Below the pieces are notes generated by a model. It ran no database searches. It saw nothing but the letters and a program-made list of their open reading frames with translations, and was not told where the DNA came from. Below are positions 1 through 9,716 of a DNA stretch of 64,000 nucleotides, in pieces (position 1 is the stretch's first letter; every line of letters begins with the position of its first letter). The position numbers and the translations under genes are program-made. Source of the stretch: Chitinophaga filiformis (lineage in GTDB: Bacteria; Bacteroidota; Bacteroidia; Chitinophagales; Chitinophagaceae); NCBI RefSeq assembly GCF_900102545.1, contig NZ_FNBN01000003.1:423158-487157 (forward strand), written 5' to 3'.

Positions 1-1608
1 ATCGGCTTTTGTAAGAGCAATGCAGTTGCCCCACTCATCATAGGAAAAGCCCGTGGCATTTCCTTCCTCATCTATGTACCGGTATATTTCAAAATCTTCC
101 GTGTATTCTGTAAATGTGGAGTGACCCAGTGCATCTTTCACCTGGTGTACCACGAAGTCAGGCGTGTAATAGTAAGTCGTTTCGTTGCCGAGGGAATCAG
201 TGAGCACATTGTATCCCTTCTCAGGATGATATGCGATATATCCTTCCAGTACGCCTTTTTCACCCCAGGCATGGATACAGCGGCGCTGCCGGTCATATTC
301 CCAGTAGAAGGATTGTCCGTTCCTGTCTGTTCTTTGTATCATCAGGTGATCTTCGTAGATCATCCGGATAGCTTTATTGTTAGCATCGATGATGGCAGAA
401 AGATCGCCGGCTTCATTGTATTCATAACTTACCATGAGGCGTTCCTGTCCGCGATGTTGTGTTGTTACCCGGATGATCCTGCCGCTTTTATCATTTTCTA
501 TATGCAGTTGTCTGCCTGCAGTGTCGATGATACGCTGGAGATCACCCTTGAAGTTATAGTGGAAGGTGATGATAAATCCGGCCTTGTCATGAATGGATAC
601 AAGACGGTATTGCTTGTCGGCAGGATGCAGTTTATGGAAAGTATAAAAAAGTTTTTCTTGCTGGTCATAGAGTAGGTAGCTGTTGATATCTGTCCGTGTG
701 AGCGTAAGCTGCTCATGCCGGTTATACTCGCCGGGCATACCGGAAGGAGTATAGCTAAAGACAGCGCTGCGTCCGTTTTTAAGCAATACGAGCGTGATGC
801 CTTCCTGCGCATATTCCTGTACACGCATATCATAGGAGAAATGCATGGCATGGCCCAGTACGCCTTTATGGGGACTGTCGCTGTTCCATGAGCGGGCCCA
901 TGTAAGCGGAATAGGGCCGGGCAACTCAAAGTCCACACCATCATATATTACGATGCCCTGTACGAGATCTACAGGTTCCAGACCCAGTTTACAGAGGAAG
1001 TTACTGAGTTTATTACTGCCAAAGGTTTTCTGTAGTGCATGGTTGAATTTCGTTACTACTTTTTTCAGTCCTTTCATCAATGCACCAAAACCGAAAGATG
1101 CTATTAAATTAATGAGTACGCCCGCCCAGTCGGGCACATAGGGGCCACCTACCATAACAGGTTTTCCGAATGAGAGCGGAATGGTAAAAGAGGTAGGAAG
1201 ATACATGCTAGGTTTGGGTATCATCTTTTTACCCGGTTGCAGTGACAAGGGGATACCAATATCGTTGCAGGTCATCAGCATATGGCCTGTAGGACTCATA
1301 AGCCGGCCTTCCGTTTTTACCTTTTTGCTGCCATAAAAGTTGACAGAATCATGTCCGATCAGTGGGGCCAGCAACCAGGGACCACCCATGGGAAAATGGA
1401 TGAATATAATAATGATGCCACTGGTATCACTTACGCCGCGGGGTACATGATTTACTTTGGTAGTAGCACCGATGAAAGGGATGTAATCCATGGGATCCAC
1501 TACAAATCCGATATATGGATGCGGCAGTGGAATGGGAAACCCTAAAAGTAGTACGATGTGAATGTCCAGGCCAATAACGGGTACAAAATGCTTATTACTT
1601 ACTAACAT
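1..1608 (-). CDS. Rhs-family toxin carrier, N-terminal part (cut by window edge)
   Basis: The reading frame opens at ATG 1608 and stays open for 536 codons to the left edge, so the C-terminal toxin is not visible. The product starts MLVSNKHF and is collinear with the second Rhs protein at 54057-58154. Both have a hydrophobic glycine/proline-rich head, a PAAR-like segment (about residues 85-165, containing SPTGHMLMTCNDIGIP), a DUF6531-like start of the Rhs shell (EPVDLVQGIVIYDG) and YDxxGN-type repeats. Proteins of this kind wrap a polymorphic toxin and are mounted on the VgrG spike of type VI secretion systems. No vgrG or adaptor gene lies upstream; the next gene is divergent, so this copy must be transcribed from 1609-1751. 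The toxin type cannot be told. Confidence 0.9.
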   Translation of the reverse strand, partial: MLVSNKHFVPVIGLDIHIVLLLGFPIPLPHPYIGFVVDPMDYIPFIGATTKVNHVPRGVSDTSGIIIIFIHFPMGGPWLLAPLIGHDSVNFYGSKKVKTEGRLMSPTGHMLMTCNDIGIPLSLQPGKKMIPKPSMYLPTSFTIPLSFGKPVMVGGPYVPDWAGVLINLIASFGFGALMKGLKKVVTKFNHALQKTFGSNKLSNFLCKLGLEPVDLVQGIVIYDGVDFELPGPIPLTWARSWNSDSPHKGVLGHAMHFSYDMRVQEYAQEGITLVLLKNGRSAVFSYTPSGMPGEYNRHEQLTLTRTDINSYLLYDQQEKLFYTFHKLHPADKQYRLVSIHDKAGFIITFHYNFKGDLQRIIDTAGRQLHIENDKSGRIIRVTTQHRGQERLMVSYEYNEAGDLSAIIDANNKAIRMIYEDHLMIQRTDRNGQSFYWEYDRQRRCIHAWGEKGVLEGYIAYHPEKGYNVLTDSLGNETTYYYTPDFVVHQVKDALGHSTFTEYTEDFEIYRYIDEEGNATGFSYDEWGNCIALTKAD

Positions 1609-1751
1609 GCTATGAGGTTTTTCTTCGGGCTAAACCAGGGTTACGAAAGTGGAAAATATTTTTCCAGATACAGTTATGGTGCAATATAAAAATTATTCTA
1701 TTATCTTACCCTCAAGGCAAAGATTCAACCGAAATCAAATCGTTCACGTCA

Positions 1752-2828
1752 ATGAAACAAAGGCTCCTGTCGCTCGACTTTTTCAGAGGTTTGACCGTGG
1801 CTGCTATGATCCTGGTCAATAATCCGGGAAGCTGGTCTTACGTTTATCCCCCGCTGGAACATTCAAAATGGAATGGCTGCACACCTACGGATCTGGTATT
1901 TCCTTTTTTCCTGTTTATGGTAGGCGTATCTGTCACATTTGCGCTGAGCAGCCGTAAGGCAGATACCGGCGGACATGGAAAACTGATCCTGCATATTTTC
2001 CGCCGGGCGGCTATCATTTTTGCTATCGGACTGGCTTTTCGTCTGATACCATCCTTTGACTTCTATAATCTGAGGATTTTAGGCGTTTTACAGCGCATTG
2101 CGATCGTTTTTCTTATCATCTCTCTGCTCTATATCAAAACAGGTCCTAAAGCCCGCATATGGCTTTGTTTTTCGTTTCTGGTGATATACTGGCTCCTGAT
2201 GACGGTAGTACCTGTACCAGGTATTGGTCCGGCGAACCTGGAACCTGAAACTAACCTGGCAGCATGGCTGGACCGTACCGTAATGGGAGAGCGGCATCTC
2301 TGGAAGCAGGCCCGTACCTGGGACCCTGAAGGCATTTTAAGCACGCTGCCGGCTATTTCAACGGGGTTGCTGGGTATTATGACGGGCGACTGGCTACGCC
2401 GTAAGGATGTAGGGGATGCTGAAAAGGTGTCCTGGCTGTTTACCGCAGGTTTCCTGTCGGTACTGGCAGGCCTGGTATGGGATGGATTCTTCCCGATCAA
2501 CAAGTCACTGTGGACAAGCTCCTTTGTACTCTATACCGGCGGACTGGCAGCCATGGGACTGGCATTATCCTACTGGCTGGTCGATGTACAGAAATACCAG
2601 CGGGTTACGCCTCCTTTTGTAGCTTTCGGTAGAAACGCTATTACTGCCTATGTTTTATCCGGTGTTGTTCCCATGGTCTTTAAAGGAATGTCCGGTGGGA
2701 TGTTCAGGGGCTATTCCGGGGTGTTTTCTCCTCTCAATGCATCTCTGGCCGCAGCCATTACGCTGGTGTTGCTGCTATTCATCCCGGTATGGATCATGTA
2801 TAAAAGAAATATCATCGTAAAAATCTGA
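1752..2828 (+). CDS. Multi-pass membrane acyltransferase, HGSNAT/NagX-like (COG4299)
   Basis: This 358-residue protein begins with the family hallmark LDFFRGLTVAAMILVNN, followed by PTDLVFPFFLFMVGVS and about ten hydrophobic segments. It resembles bacterial relatives of heparan-alpha-glucosaminide N-acetyltransferase (DUF5009/NagX group), inner-membrane proteins thought to move acetyl groups from cytoplasmic acetyl-CoA to amino sugars in the periplasm. The conserved region after the first helix (PPLEHSKWNGCTPTDL) is present, and the length fits the family. It is a single gene, divergent from the left Rhs gene and 76 nt before the sigma factor gene. The substrate cannot be read from the sequence. 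Confidence 0.85.
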   Translation: MKQRLLSLDFFRGLTVAAMILVNNPGSWSYVYPPLEHSKWNGCTPTDLVFPFFLFMVGVSVTFALSSRKADTGGHGKLILHIFRRAAIIFAIGLAFRLIPSFDFYNLRILGVLQRIAIVFLIISLLYIKTGPKARIWLCFSFLVIYWLLMTVVPVPGIGPANLEPETNLAAWLDRTVMGERHLWKQARTWDPEGILSTLPAISTGLLGIMTGDWLRRKDVGDAEKVSWLFTAGFLSVLAGLVWDGFFPINKSLWTSSFVLYTGGLAAMGLALSYWLVDVQKYQRVTPPFVAFGRNAITAYVLSGVVPMVFKGMSGGMFRGYSGVFSPLNASLAAAITLVLLLFIPVWIMYKRNIIVKI

Positions 2829-2904
2829 TGTGGAACGAAAATGTTACCACTGGCCGGTATTTTTTTTGTATTATTAGGCAATCGTCTTCCTAAACTTACT
2901 GCCA

Positions 2905-3525
2905 ATGCAATCGGAGAGCCACGTGTTATGGTGGAATGCGTTTAAACAGGGGGATTGGGACGCCTTTACTGCGCTCTACGGCGAGTTTTATGAACTGTTG
3001 AACAATTATGGCCGCAAGTTTACGCAGGACGCGGACCTGATCCAGGATGTAGTACATGATCTTTTTGTAAGATTATGGACCACCCGCACCCGGCTGGGCA
3101 ATCCTGCCTCTGTGAAGAACTACCTGTACAAGGCATTACGCTCTGCACTATTCCGTAAAATACAGTCCCTGTCCAAATTTGTAGAACTGGATAATGCCTC
3201 CGGACAGGGGGGATTTACTGTGAATTTCATTCCCGATGCATCTTTCCGCCAGGAAGAACAGGAACTCAGGAACCAGGTGATTGCCCTGGTCAATACATTA
3301 CCTGCCCGTCAGCAGGAGATTATCTTCCTCCGTTTTTATGAAGGAATGTCCTATGAGGAGATCGCCGTCATCATGGACATCAATATGAGCTCAACCTACA
3401 AATTATTATATAAGGCCCTCGACAACCTGCAGAAGGTGTCAGATAAGCGTTTCCTGACCATTTTAAGTGTACTCTTTTTCCTCTCCAACAATTTTTCTAA
3501 AAAAATGATGATTCCGGAGGGATAA
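2905..3525 (+). CDS. ECF RNA polymerase sigma factor (Bacteroidota expansion type)
   Basis: The 206-residue product has sigma-70 region 2 (about residues 20-85, with DLIQDVVHDLFVRLW) and region 4 (about 130-180, with LPARQQEIIFLRFYEGMSYEEIA followed by a helix-turn-helix), joined without region 3. That is the extracytoplasmic-function type. It lies 45 nt before a FecR anti-sigma gene and then a SusC gene with an STN signalling domain, so it very probably drives the downstream SusC/SusD operon when the receptor binds its ligand. The C-terminal tail (about residues 186-206) is rich in hydrophobic residues (FLTILSVLFFL), which is unusual for a soluble sigma factor. Confidence 0.93.
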   Translation: MQSESHVLWWNAFKQGDWDAFTALYGEFYELLNNYGRKFTQDADLIQDVVHDLFVRLWTTRTRLGNPASVKNYLYKALRSALFRKIQSLSKFVELDNASGQGGFTVNFIPDASFRQEEQELRNQVIALVNTLPARQQEIIFLRFYEGMSYEEIAVIMDINMSSTYKLLYKALDNLQKVSDKRFLTILSVLFFLSNNFSKKMMIPEG

Positions 3526-3570
3526 TTTCCACCATGTCATGTCTAATAGTAGTAAATCGGGGATATCGTG

Positions 3571-4623
3571 ATGAACAATGAGAAATATGCAACATACAGA
3601 TTGGAAGACTTCCTGGACGATGACGCCTTTATTAAGTGGGCGTCTGGTAAAGAACAGGATGCACCTGTAGCACAGTTCTGGAGCGAATTCCCTTTACAGT
3701 ACCCATCTGCTGCCGCCAACTATGAATTTGCCGTCAGTGTGATCCGTACTTACCGTTCGCAGGAAGTGTGGGAGAACAGGGACAATAAGGCGCATGTCCT
3801 GGAAAGGATCACCGCTACCATAGCCGCCAATAACAACCGCCGTCCTGCACTGATCCGCCGCATGAGCACATGGGTAAGGGCCGCAGCTGTTGTGCTGATC
3901 GCTACTGTAGGTGGCTACCTGCTCTTTAATAAGCTGGGCAAGCCGACAAGAGAAACAATCGCAACAGGCTATGGCGAAAAACGAACCATCACTCTGCCCG
4001 ACCATTCAGTGGTGACACTGAATGCCTCCTCCTCCATTGCTTTCAATGAAAAATGGGATACCACCTTAGCCAGGGAAGTATGGGTAGATGGAGAAGCCTT
4101 CTTCGATGTGAAACACCTGAACAGTGATACTACCAATATAAGACCCGGACAACGTTTCCTGGTACATAGCAATGGCCTGACAATAGAAGTACTCGGAACA
4201 TCCTTTAATGTAAGAAGTCGCCACGGAAAAACGAAAGTAGGACTGGTAACAGGAAAGATCCAGGTAGGATTCAGCGGCGCTGCTGCACCGAAAGCTATGG
4301 TAATGTTGCCGGGCGATTATATCGAGTATGCGGATAATCATTTATTACTAACTAAAAAGATAGATAAGCCGGAATCAATTAAACGTTGGACACAGGTACC
4401 GCTGACGTTTACTGATGCTACACTAAGTGAGATAATAGAAACACTGCAGGACAATTATGGTTACACTGTAAAAGTCAGTGAACAATCAATCAAAAAACTA
4501 AAGATAGAGGGAGATATCAACGTAGCTAACGTAGAGGAACTATTGACTGTAATTACCACGACGCTGAATGTCAAAATAGAGCAGCCTTCCGAGAAGGCGC
4601 TTGTCATAACTTCAGGAAAATAA
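3571..4623 (+). CDS. FecR-family anti-sigma factor
   Basis: This 350-residue single-pass membrane protein has a cytoplasmic N-terminal helical region (about 1-100), one transmembrane segment (AAAVVLIATVGGYLLF) and a periplasmic FecR domain (GYGEKRTITLPDHSVVTLNASS, then VWVDGEAFFDV). It ends in a C-terminal secretin/TonB-like domain (DUF4974-type, LSEIIETLQDNYGYTV). It should hold the upstream sigma factor inactive until the SusC receptor signals. A GTG codon precedes the ATG directly (3568), and I chose the ATG at 3571. The gene is 60 nt upstream of the SusC gene. Confidence 0.93.
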   Translation: MNNEKYATYRLEDFLDDDAFIKWASGKEQDAPVAQFWSEFPLQYPSAAANYEFAVSVIRTYRSQEVWENRDNKAHVLERITATIAANNNRRPALIRRMSTWVRAAAVVLIATVGGYLLFNKLGKPTRETIATGYGEKRTITLPDHSVVTLNASSSIAFNEKWDTTLAREVWVDGEAFFDVKHLNSDTTNIRPGQRFLVHSNGLTIEVLGTSFNVRSRHGKTKVGLVTGKIQVGFSGAAAPKAMVMLPGDYIEYADNHLLLTKKIDKPESIKRWTQVPLTFTDATLSEIIETLQDNYGYTVKVSEQSIKKLKIEGDINVANVEELLTVITTTLNVKIEQPSEKALVITSGK

Positions 4624-4683
4624 CAGCGGGAAAAACACGCGCGTAAACGCCGCGGGAAAAACTAGGACACGTAAAAAAAAATT

Positions 4684-7600
4684 ATGAACATTTTGAACCA
4701 AAATCTCGTTTTGGGGCTGCTCTCTTGTGCCCTGCTGCCAGGTATTGCCCTGTCTGCCGGTGCACAGACGCCCACGATGTATGCCGCGATGAGGCAGTCA
4801 GATAAGATCCCTGTAAAACATGTATCCGCAACAGTGTCCCTGAAAGAAGCTTTAATAAAGCTGAAGAAATTCCAGAATATACGTATCGCTTACAAAGAGG
4901 GACTATTGGATGGGAAAGTAGTAGCTGCTGATGTAATAGAAAAAGCAGAACACATGGACGCAGAAGCTGCTCTGAAGCTGCTGCTGTCAGATTTTCCATT
5001 AGCCTACATGCGTATTAACAAAACACAGTATTCCATATATGTGCCAACAGCGGCTACCGTGCTGAATGTAAACAACCTGATGGCAGATAAGCTGAAAGGT
5101 AAGGTAACAGGCCCAGATGGTGCACCTATTCCCGGCGCCAGCATTGTGCTCAAGGGAAACACATCCGTAGCTACGATGGCTGCTGCTGATGGTAGTTTTG
5201 AACTGAACCTGAAAGGTGCGACTCCTCCCTTTGTGCTGATAGTAAGCTCCATGGGCTTCAGCAAACAGGAAGTGAATGTAACAGATGCAGGTGCTCCTTT
5301 AACGGTAAGTCTTGCAGAAGCCAATGAGTCACTATCTGAAGTGGTAGTAACCGCCCTTGGTATCAGGAAAGAGAAAAAGGCGCTGGTATATGCCGTAACA
5401 GAAGTAAAAGGTAGTGAGTTCACACAGGCCCGTGAGGTGAATATCGCCAATGCACTGAGCGGAAAGATAGCAGGTGTGAATGCCACCAGTCTGGCCAGTG
5501 GTCCCGGTGGTTCCAGCCGTGTGATCATCCGTGGTAACAGTTCACTGGGTAGTGAGAACCAGCCTTTATATGTGGTGAATGGTATGCCGATAGATAATAC
5601 AACACCTGGTGGCGCTCCTACTACTGGTGGTGGTGGTCAGAACGTGGATAGAGGTGATGGTATCGGCGGTATCAACCCGGATGATATTGAGACCATCAGC
5701 GTATTGAAAGGTGGATCTGCTGCTGCGCTGTACGGCTCCCGTGCTGCAAATGGTGTTATCCTCATCACGACCAAAAAAGGCCGCGCACGTCAGGGCATCG
5801 GTGTAGACTATAACACTACCATGACGATGGAGACACCATCTGTAAAGCCTGACTGGCAGTACGAGTATGGCCAGGGTGATAAAGGATTGAAACCAACGTC
5901 ACAGGCAGAGGCTATTACCTATGGCCGTCGCTCATGGGGTACTAAAATGGATGGTACGCAATACATCGCTTTTGATGGTAAAATGCATACCTATTCTCCT
6001 CAGAGAGATAATATCAAAAACTTCTACCGTACAGGAGCTACCTATACCAATACTGTAGCATTCAACGGTGGTAGTGAAAATATTAATTTCCGCTTCTCGC
6101 TCTCCAATACCAACAGTAAAAGCATCGTTCCTAACTCCAAGTTCGACAAGAAAATTGCGAACCTGAACCTGAATGCTTTCCTGGGTAAAAAGCTGAGCAT
6201 AGAAGCTGTAGCGCAATATAATGTTGAGAATGCGACCAACCGCTCCAGTTCCGGGGATGCCACCGGTAACCCCAACTGGGGCGTTTATATGATCGCCAAC
6301 ACAGTGGATATCCGCGCCCTTGATCCCGGTTATGATGCAACAGGCCGTGAGATCCAATGGAATGAAACAGCGTATGCATCCAATCCTTACTTCGTTGTCA
6401 ACAGGTTTAAGAATAACGATACCAAGAACCGTTTCATCGGTCAGGCAAGTGTGAAGTATGATCTGCTGAAGAACCTGTATGTGAAAGGTACGGTGAGCCG
6501 TGACTTCTTTAACTACAACTATGTTGGTATTATTCCAACCGGTACGGTATACACAACCGGTGCAGCTGGTGAATACAGTGAACTGAGAAATGCAGTAGCA
6601 GAAACCAACTCAATGGTAACTGCCAACTACAATACCAAGATTGCCGGTACTATCGGTGTGAATGCATTGGCTGGTGTAAATGCCCGTCGCTTCAACTCTA
6701 ACCAGACCGCCATCACCGGTACACAGTTTATTATTCCATTCTTCTATAGCTCTACCAACCTGACTACTTCCACTACTACACCAACCAGGAATAAAGTAGC
6801 GACCAACTCCATATTCGGTTCCGTAGACCTGGATTACAAATCTATCATCTTCCTGAACTTCACAGGACGCCAGGACTGGTTCTCTACACTCAGTCCGAAG
6901 AGCAACAGTATCTTCTATCCATCTGTAGGTGGTAGTATCATGCTGTCGGATGCGTTTAAACTACCTAAGGTGATCAACTATGCAAAACTGCGCAGTTCAT
7001 GGGCACAAGTGGGCGGTGCTACGCCCGATCCTTACATCCTGAACCAGACTTATTCCATGGTGCAGGGTGGTCACCTGGGACGTCCGGTACAGCAGATCAC
7101 ACAGTCAAACGGTGTGAACCTGGTTACCAACTCCAACCTGAAACCGCTGACCTCTACTACCTATGAAGTAGGTGGTGAAGTACAGTTCTTCAATAACAGA
7201 CTGGGTATTGACCTCACTTACTATAAGAAACAGACAACAGACGATATCGTAAGCACCGCTGTATCTACCGCTTCCGGTTATAACAACGCTTTGCTGAACG
7301 TAGGTAAGTTGTCTAACAAAGGAATCGAGTTACTGTTAACCGGTACACCTGTTAAATCAAAGAACTTCTCCTGGTCTGTAAGCTACAATATGGCCCACAA
7401 TACCAGCAAGGTAGAACAGCTGGCAGCAGGCCTCACCACCTTACAGATGGCAACAAGCGTGGGTAGCTGGGCATTCATCCACAATACAGTAGGACAACCT
7501 TATGGTATTATCAAAGGATATACTACTGTAAAGAATGCGAAAGGACAGACTGTATATAACAGCACAACAGGTTATGAGCAGAAGAGCGACCTGGTAGCAT

Positions 7601-8136
7601 TAGGTAATGGTGTACCTCCTTTAACAATGGGTCTGACCAATACCTTCAGCTACAAGCGCCTGTCGCTCGACATCTTAGTAGACGGTAAGTTTGGTAACAA
7701 AGTATTCTCCGGTACAGATGTATATGCTACCCGTTTCGGTCTGCATAAGAAAACACTGGCAGGCAGGGAAACCGGCCTGGAACTGAATGGTGTTGACCAG
7801 AATGGTAATGAATATCACAACACGATCCCGGTAGCGAATCTGCGTCTCTACTACGACAATACCAAGAACTATACAGACCACTTCCTCTTTGATGGCAGCT
7901 TTGTAAAACTGCGCCAGGTGATCTTCAGTTACCAGATCCCGATACAGGAGAGATTGAAAAAAGTGGTACAGAGTGCGTCCATCTCGTTTGTGGCACGTAA
8001 CCTCGCCATCCTGTATAAAAAGACTGACAACTTCGATCCGGAATCCAGCTATACAAATGGCAATGCACAAGGTTTTGAGGCGTTCGGTATTCCACGTACA
8101 AGAAGCTTCGGTGCGAACCTGATGGTGAAATTCTAA
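4684..8136 (+). CDS. SusC/RagA TonB-dependent outer-membrane transporter with STN domain
   Basis: This 1150-residue protein has a signal peptide (cleavage near AGA-Q at 27/28), an STN signalling domain (about 44-120), a carboxypeptidase-regulatory-like domain (about 138-215, LKGKVTGPDGAPIPGASIVLKG) and a TonB plug (ESLSEVVVTALG to about 345). A 22-strand-type barrel runs to the end (LMVKF). The STN domain and the sigma/FecR pair just upstream show that it senses as well as imports. The periplasmic enzymes encoded downstream suggest an organic acid, acylated amino acid or similar small compound as ligand rather than a polysaccharide, since no glycoside hydrolase is nearby. That substrate guess is an inference. 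Confidence 0.95.
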   Translation: MNILNQNLVLGLLSCALLPGIALSAGAQTPTMYAAMRQSDKIPVKHVSATVSLKEALIKLKKFQNIRIAYKEGLLDGKVVAADVIEKAEHMDAEAALKLLLSDFPLAYMRINKTQYSIYVPTAATVLNVNNLMADKLKGKVTGPDGAPIPGASIVLKGNTSVATMAAADGSFELNLKGATPPFVLIVSSMGFSKQEVNVTDAGAPLTVSLAEANESLSEVVVTALGIRKEKKALVYAVTEVKGSEFTQAREVNIANALSGKIAGVNATSLASGPGGSSRVIIRGNSSLGSENQPLYVVNGMPIDNTTPGGAPTTGGGGQNVDRGDGIGGINPDDIETISVLKGGSAAALYGSRAANGVILITTKKGRARQGIGVDYNTTMTMETPSVKPDWQYEYGQGDKGLKPTSQAEAITYGRRSWGTKMDGTQYIAFDGKMHTYSPQRDNIKNFYRTGATYTNTVAFNGGSENINFRFSLSNTNSKSIVPNSKFDKKIANLNLNAFLGKKLSIEAVAQYNVENATNRSSSGDATGNPNWGVYMIANTVDIRALDPGYDATGREIQWNETAYASNPYFVVNRFKNNDTKNRFIGQASVKYDLLKNLYVKGTVSRDFFNYNYVGIIPTGTVYTTGAAGEYSELRNAVAETNSMVTANYNTKIAGTIGVNALAGVNARRFNSNQTAITGTQFIIPFFYSSTNLTTSTTTPTRNKVATNSIFGSVDLDYKSIIFLNFTGRQDWFSTLSPKSNSIFYPSVGGSIMLSDAFKLPKVINYAKLRSSWAQVGGATPDPYILNQTYSMVQGGHLGRPVQQITQSNGVNLVTNSNLKPLTSTTYEVGGEVQFFNNRLGIDLTYYKKQTTDDIVSTAVSTASGYNNALLNVGKLSNKGIELLLTGTPVKSKNFSWSVSYNMAHNTSKVEQLAAGLTTLQMATSVGSWAFIHNTVGQPYGIIKGYTTVKNAKGQTVYNSTTGYEQKSDLVALGNGVPPLTMGLTNTFSYKRLSLDILVDGKFGNKVFSGTDVYATRFGLHKKTLAGRETGLELNGVDQNGNEYHNTIPVANLRLYYDNTKNYTDHFLFDGSFVKLRQVIFSYQIPIQERLKKVVQSASISFVARNLAILYKKTDNFDPESSYTNGNAQGFEAFGIPRTRSFGANLMVKF

Positions 8137-8155
8137 TCTCTTAAAACTACTACGG

Positions 8156-9688
8156 ATGAAAATGCGCTTTAACTTTTTAATATATACAGCCATCGCAGCA
8201 ACGCTGGCTTTCCAGTCCTGTGATAAAGGATTCGAAGAAATGAATGTCAATCCGGATGCATCGTCCACTGCACAGCCTGAATATATGTTCAGTAAGGCGT
8301 TGCTGGATGCTTTTGGAAACAGCTATTTTGCTACTGACGTACTGGCCTGTGGCGGTTCCATGCAACATTTTGCGACTTATAAGGATGTACCTGGTATCGG
8401 TGATAAATATTATTTCCAGCAGGGTACTTATCCATATGATTACTTCACAACAGGGTATACTACAGCTGTCAATGAAATAGCAACCACTATCAATTCGCTG
8501 AGTCCGGATAATGCTGCGGATGGTAACAAGCTGGCGATTGCCCGCATCTTCAGGGTGTATATCATGCACCGTCTGACAGACATGTATGGTGATATTCCTT
8601 ATTCTGCATCAGTGAAAGGATATACAGAGAATAATTTCACACCTAAATACGACGCACAGGAAGATATCTATGCCGACATGCTGAAAGAGCTGGACGAAGC
8701 AGCAGCTAAACTGGATCCTGCAGTAGCTACTTTCGGTCCTGGTGACTTTATTTATTCCGGCGATGTGAATAAGTGGAAGAAATTCGCTTATTCCCTGATG
8801 CTGCGCCTGGGTATGCGCCTGTCGAGAAAAGCGCCGGATTTAGCTGAAACATGGGTGAAGAAAGCCATTGCCGGAGGTGTGATCACTGCCGACGGAGATA
8901 TCGCTACGATGAAGTATGTGGATGGATCGCAGGCGATCAACCGTAATCCTGCCGCAGCAAGTATGCTGTCAAACGACTATGCGGTAGCAAATGGCAACAG
9001 CAATACAGAGGGTGGAAAGCTGGCCAGGACATTTATTGATGCTTTAAAGGCAAACAATGACCCCCGTTTGAATGTTATTGCAATAGTATGGAACAATGGT
9101 AAGGCAGATACCAGCACCGCACTACAGAAAGGTATGCAAAATGGTCTGCTGAATAAGCCGGCTGATTTTACCAGCTATTCCGAGCCTAATCCGGCTACTA
9201 TTCTTCAATACAATGCTCCTTTCATCCTGATGAGTGCCGCTGAAGTGAACCTGTTGCTGGCGGAAGCAGGGGTGAATGGCTGGTGGGAAGGAAGTGCTGC
9301 CGGCGCATTTGCAGATGCTATTGCGGCTTCTATGCGTAACTGGGCATTGTTTGGCAGTGGGGGCGTGATTGCTCCGGAGAAGATTGCAGCTTATCAGGCG
9401 GCACATCCGCTGACTGGTGGGGCAGAAGCGATGAAAGCGATGATCGGGCAGGAGAAATGGGTGTCTTTATTCCTGGATGAGCAGGAGATACATGCTAACT
9501 GGCGCCGTACCGGATATCCTGTTTTGACACCGGTAAATGTTCCCGGCAATTCTACTGGTGGTACTATTCCCCGCCGTCTGTTATACCCGCCTTCTGAAGA
9601 AAGCGTGAACAGCGGTAGCCTGGCAGAAGCAATTACCCGTCAGGGACCAAACCTGATGACAACCCGCGTATGGTGGGATAAACAATAA
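8156..9688 (+). CDS. SusD/RagB-like surface lipoprotein
   Basis: The 510-residue product has a lipoprotein signal ending in LAFQSC (Cys22), then the SusD_2-type fold with TPR-like helices (for example IARIFRVYIMHRLTDMYGDIPYS). It ends in a typical LMTTRVWWDKQ tail. It is the substrate-capturing lid of the SusC transporter encoded 19 nt upstream. It belongs to the SusD-like_2 group rather than the starch-binding SusD group, which fits a non-glycan substrate. A second in-frame ATG at 8162 is possible. Confidence 0.93.
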   Translation: MKMRFNFLIYTAIAATLAFQSCDKGFEEMNVNPDASSTAQPEYMFSKALLDAFGNSYFATDVLACGGSMQHFATYKDVPGIGDKYYFQQGTYPYDYFTTGYTTAVNEIATTINSLSPDNAADGNKLAIARIFRVYIMHRLTDMYGDIPYSASVKGYTENNFTPKYDAQEDIYADMLKELDEAAAKLDPAVATFGPGDFIYSGDVNKWKKFAYSLMLRLGMRLSRKAPDLAETWVKKAIAGGVITADGDIATMKYVDGSQAINRNPAAASMLSNDYAVANGNSNTEGGKLARTFIDALKANNDPRLNVIAIVWNNGKADTSTALQKGMQNGLLNKPADFTSYSEPNPATILQYNAPFILMSAAEVNLLLAEAGVNGWWEGSAAGAFADAIAASMRNWALFGSGGVIAPEKIAAYQAAHPLTGGAEAMKAMIGQEKWVSLFLDEQEIHANWRRTGYPVLTPVNVPGNSTGGTIPRRLLYPPSEESVNSGSLAEAITRQGPNLMTTRVWWDKQ

Positions 9689-9716
9689 AATACCCGTATC
9701 TCAAACTAACTAAATC

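Noticed and set aside
498..944. 148-codon minus-strand ORF inside the left Rhs gene
   Set aside because: It is an alternative frame of the Rhs coding sequence, which is confirmed by homology to the second copy.
4682..6379. Several minus-strand ORFs opposite the first SusC gene
   Set aside because: They lie wholly inside a well-supported gene and show low-complexity translations without motifs.
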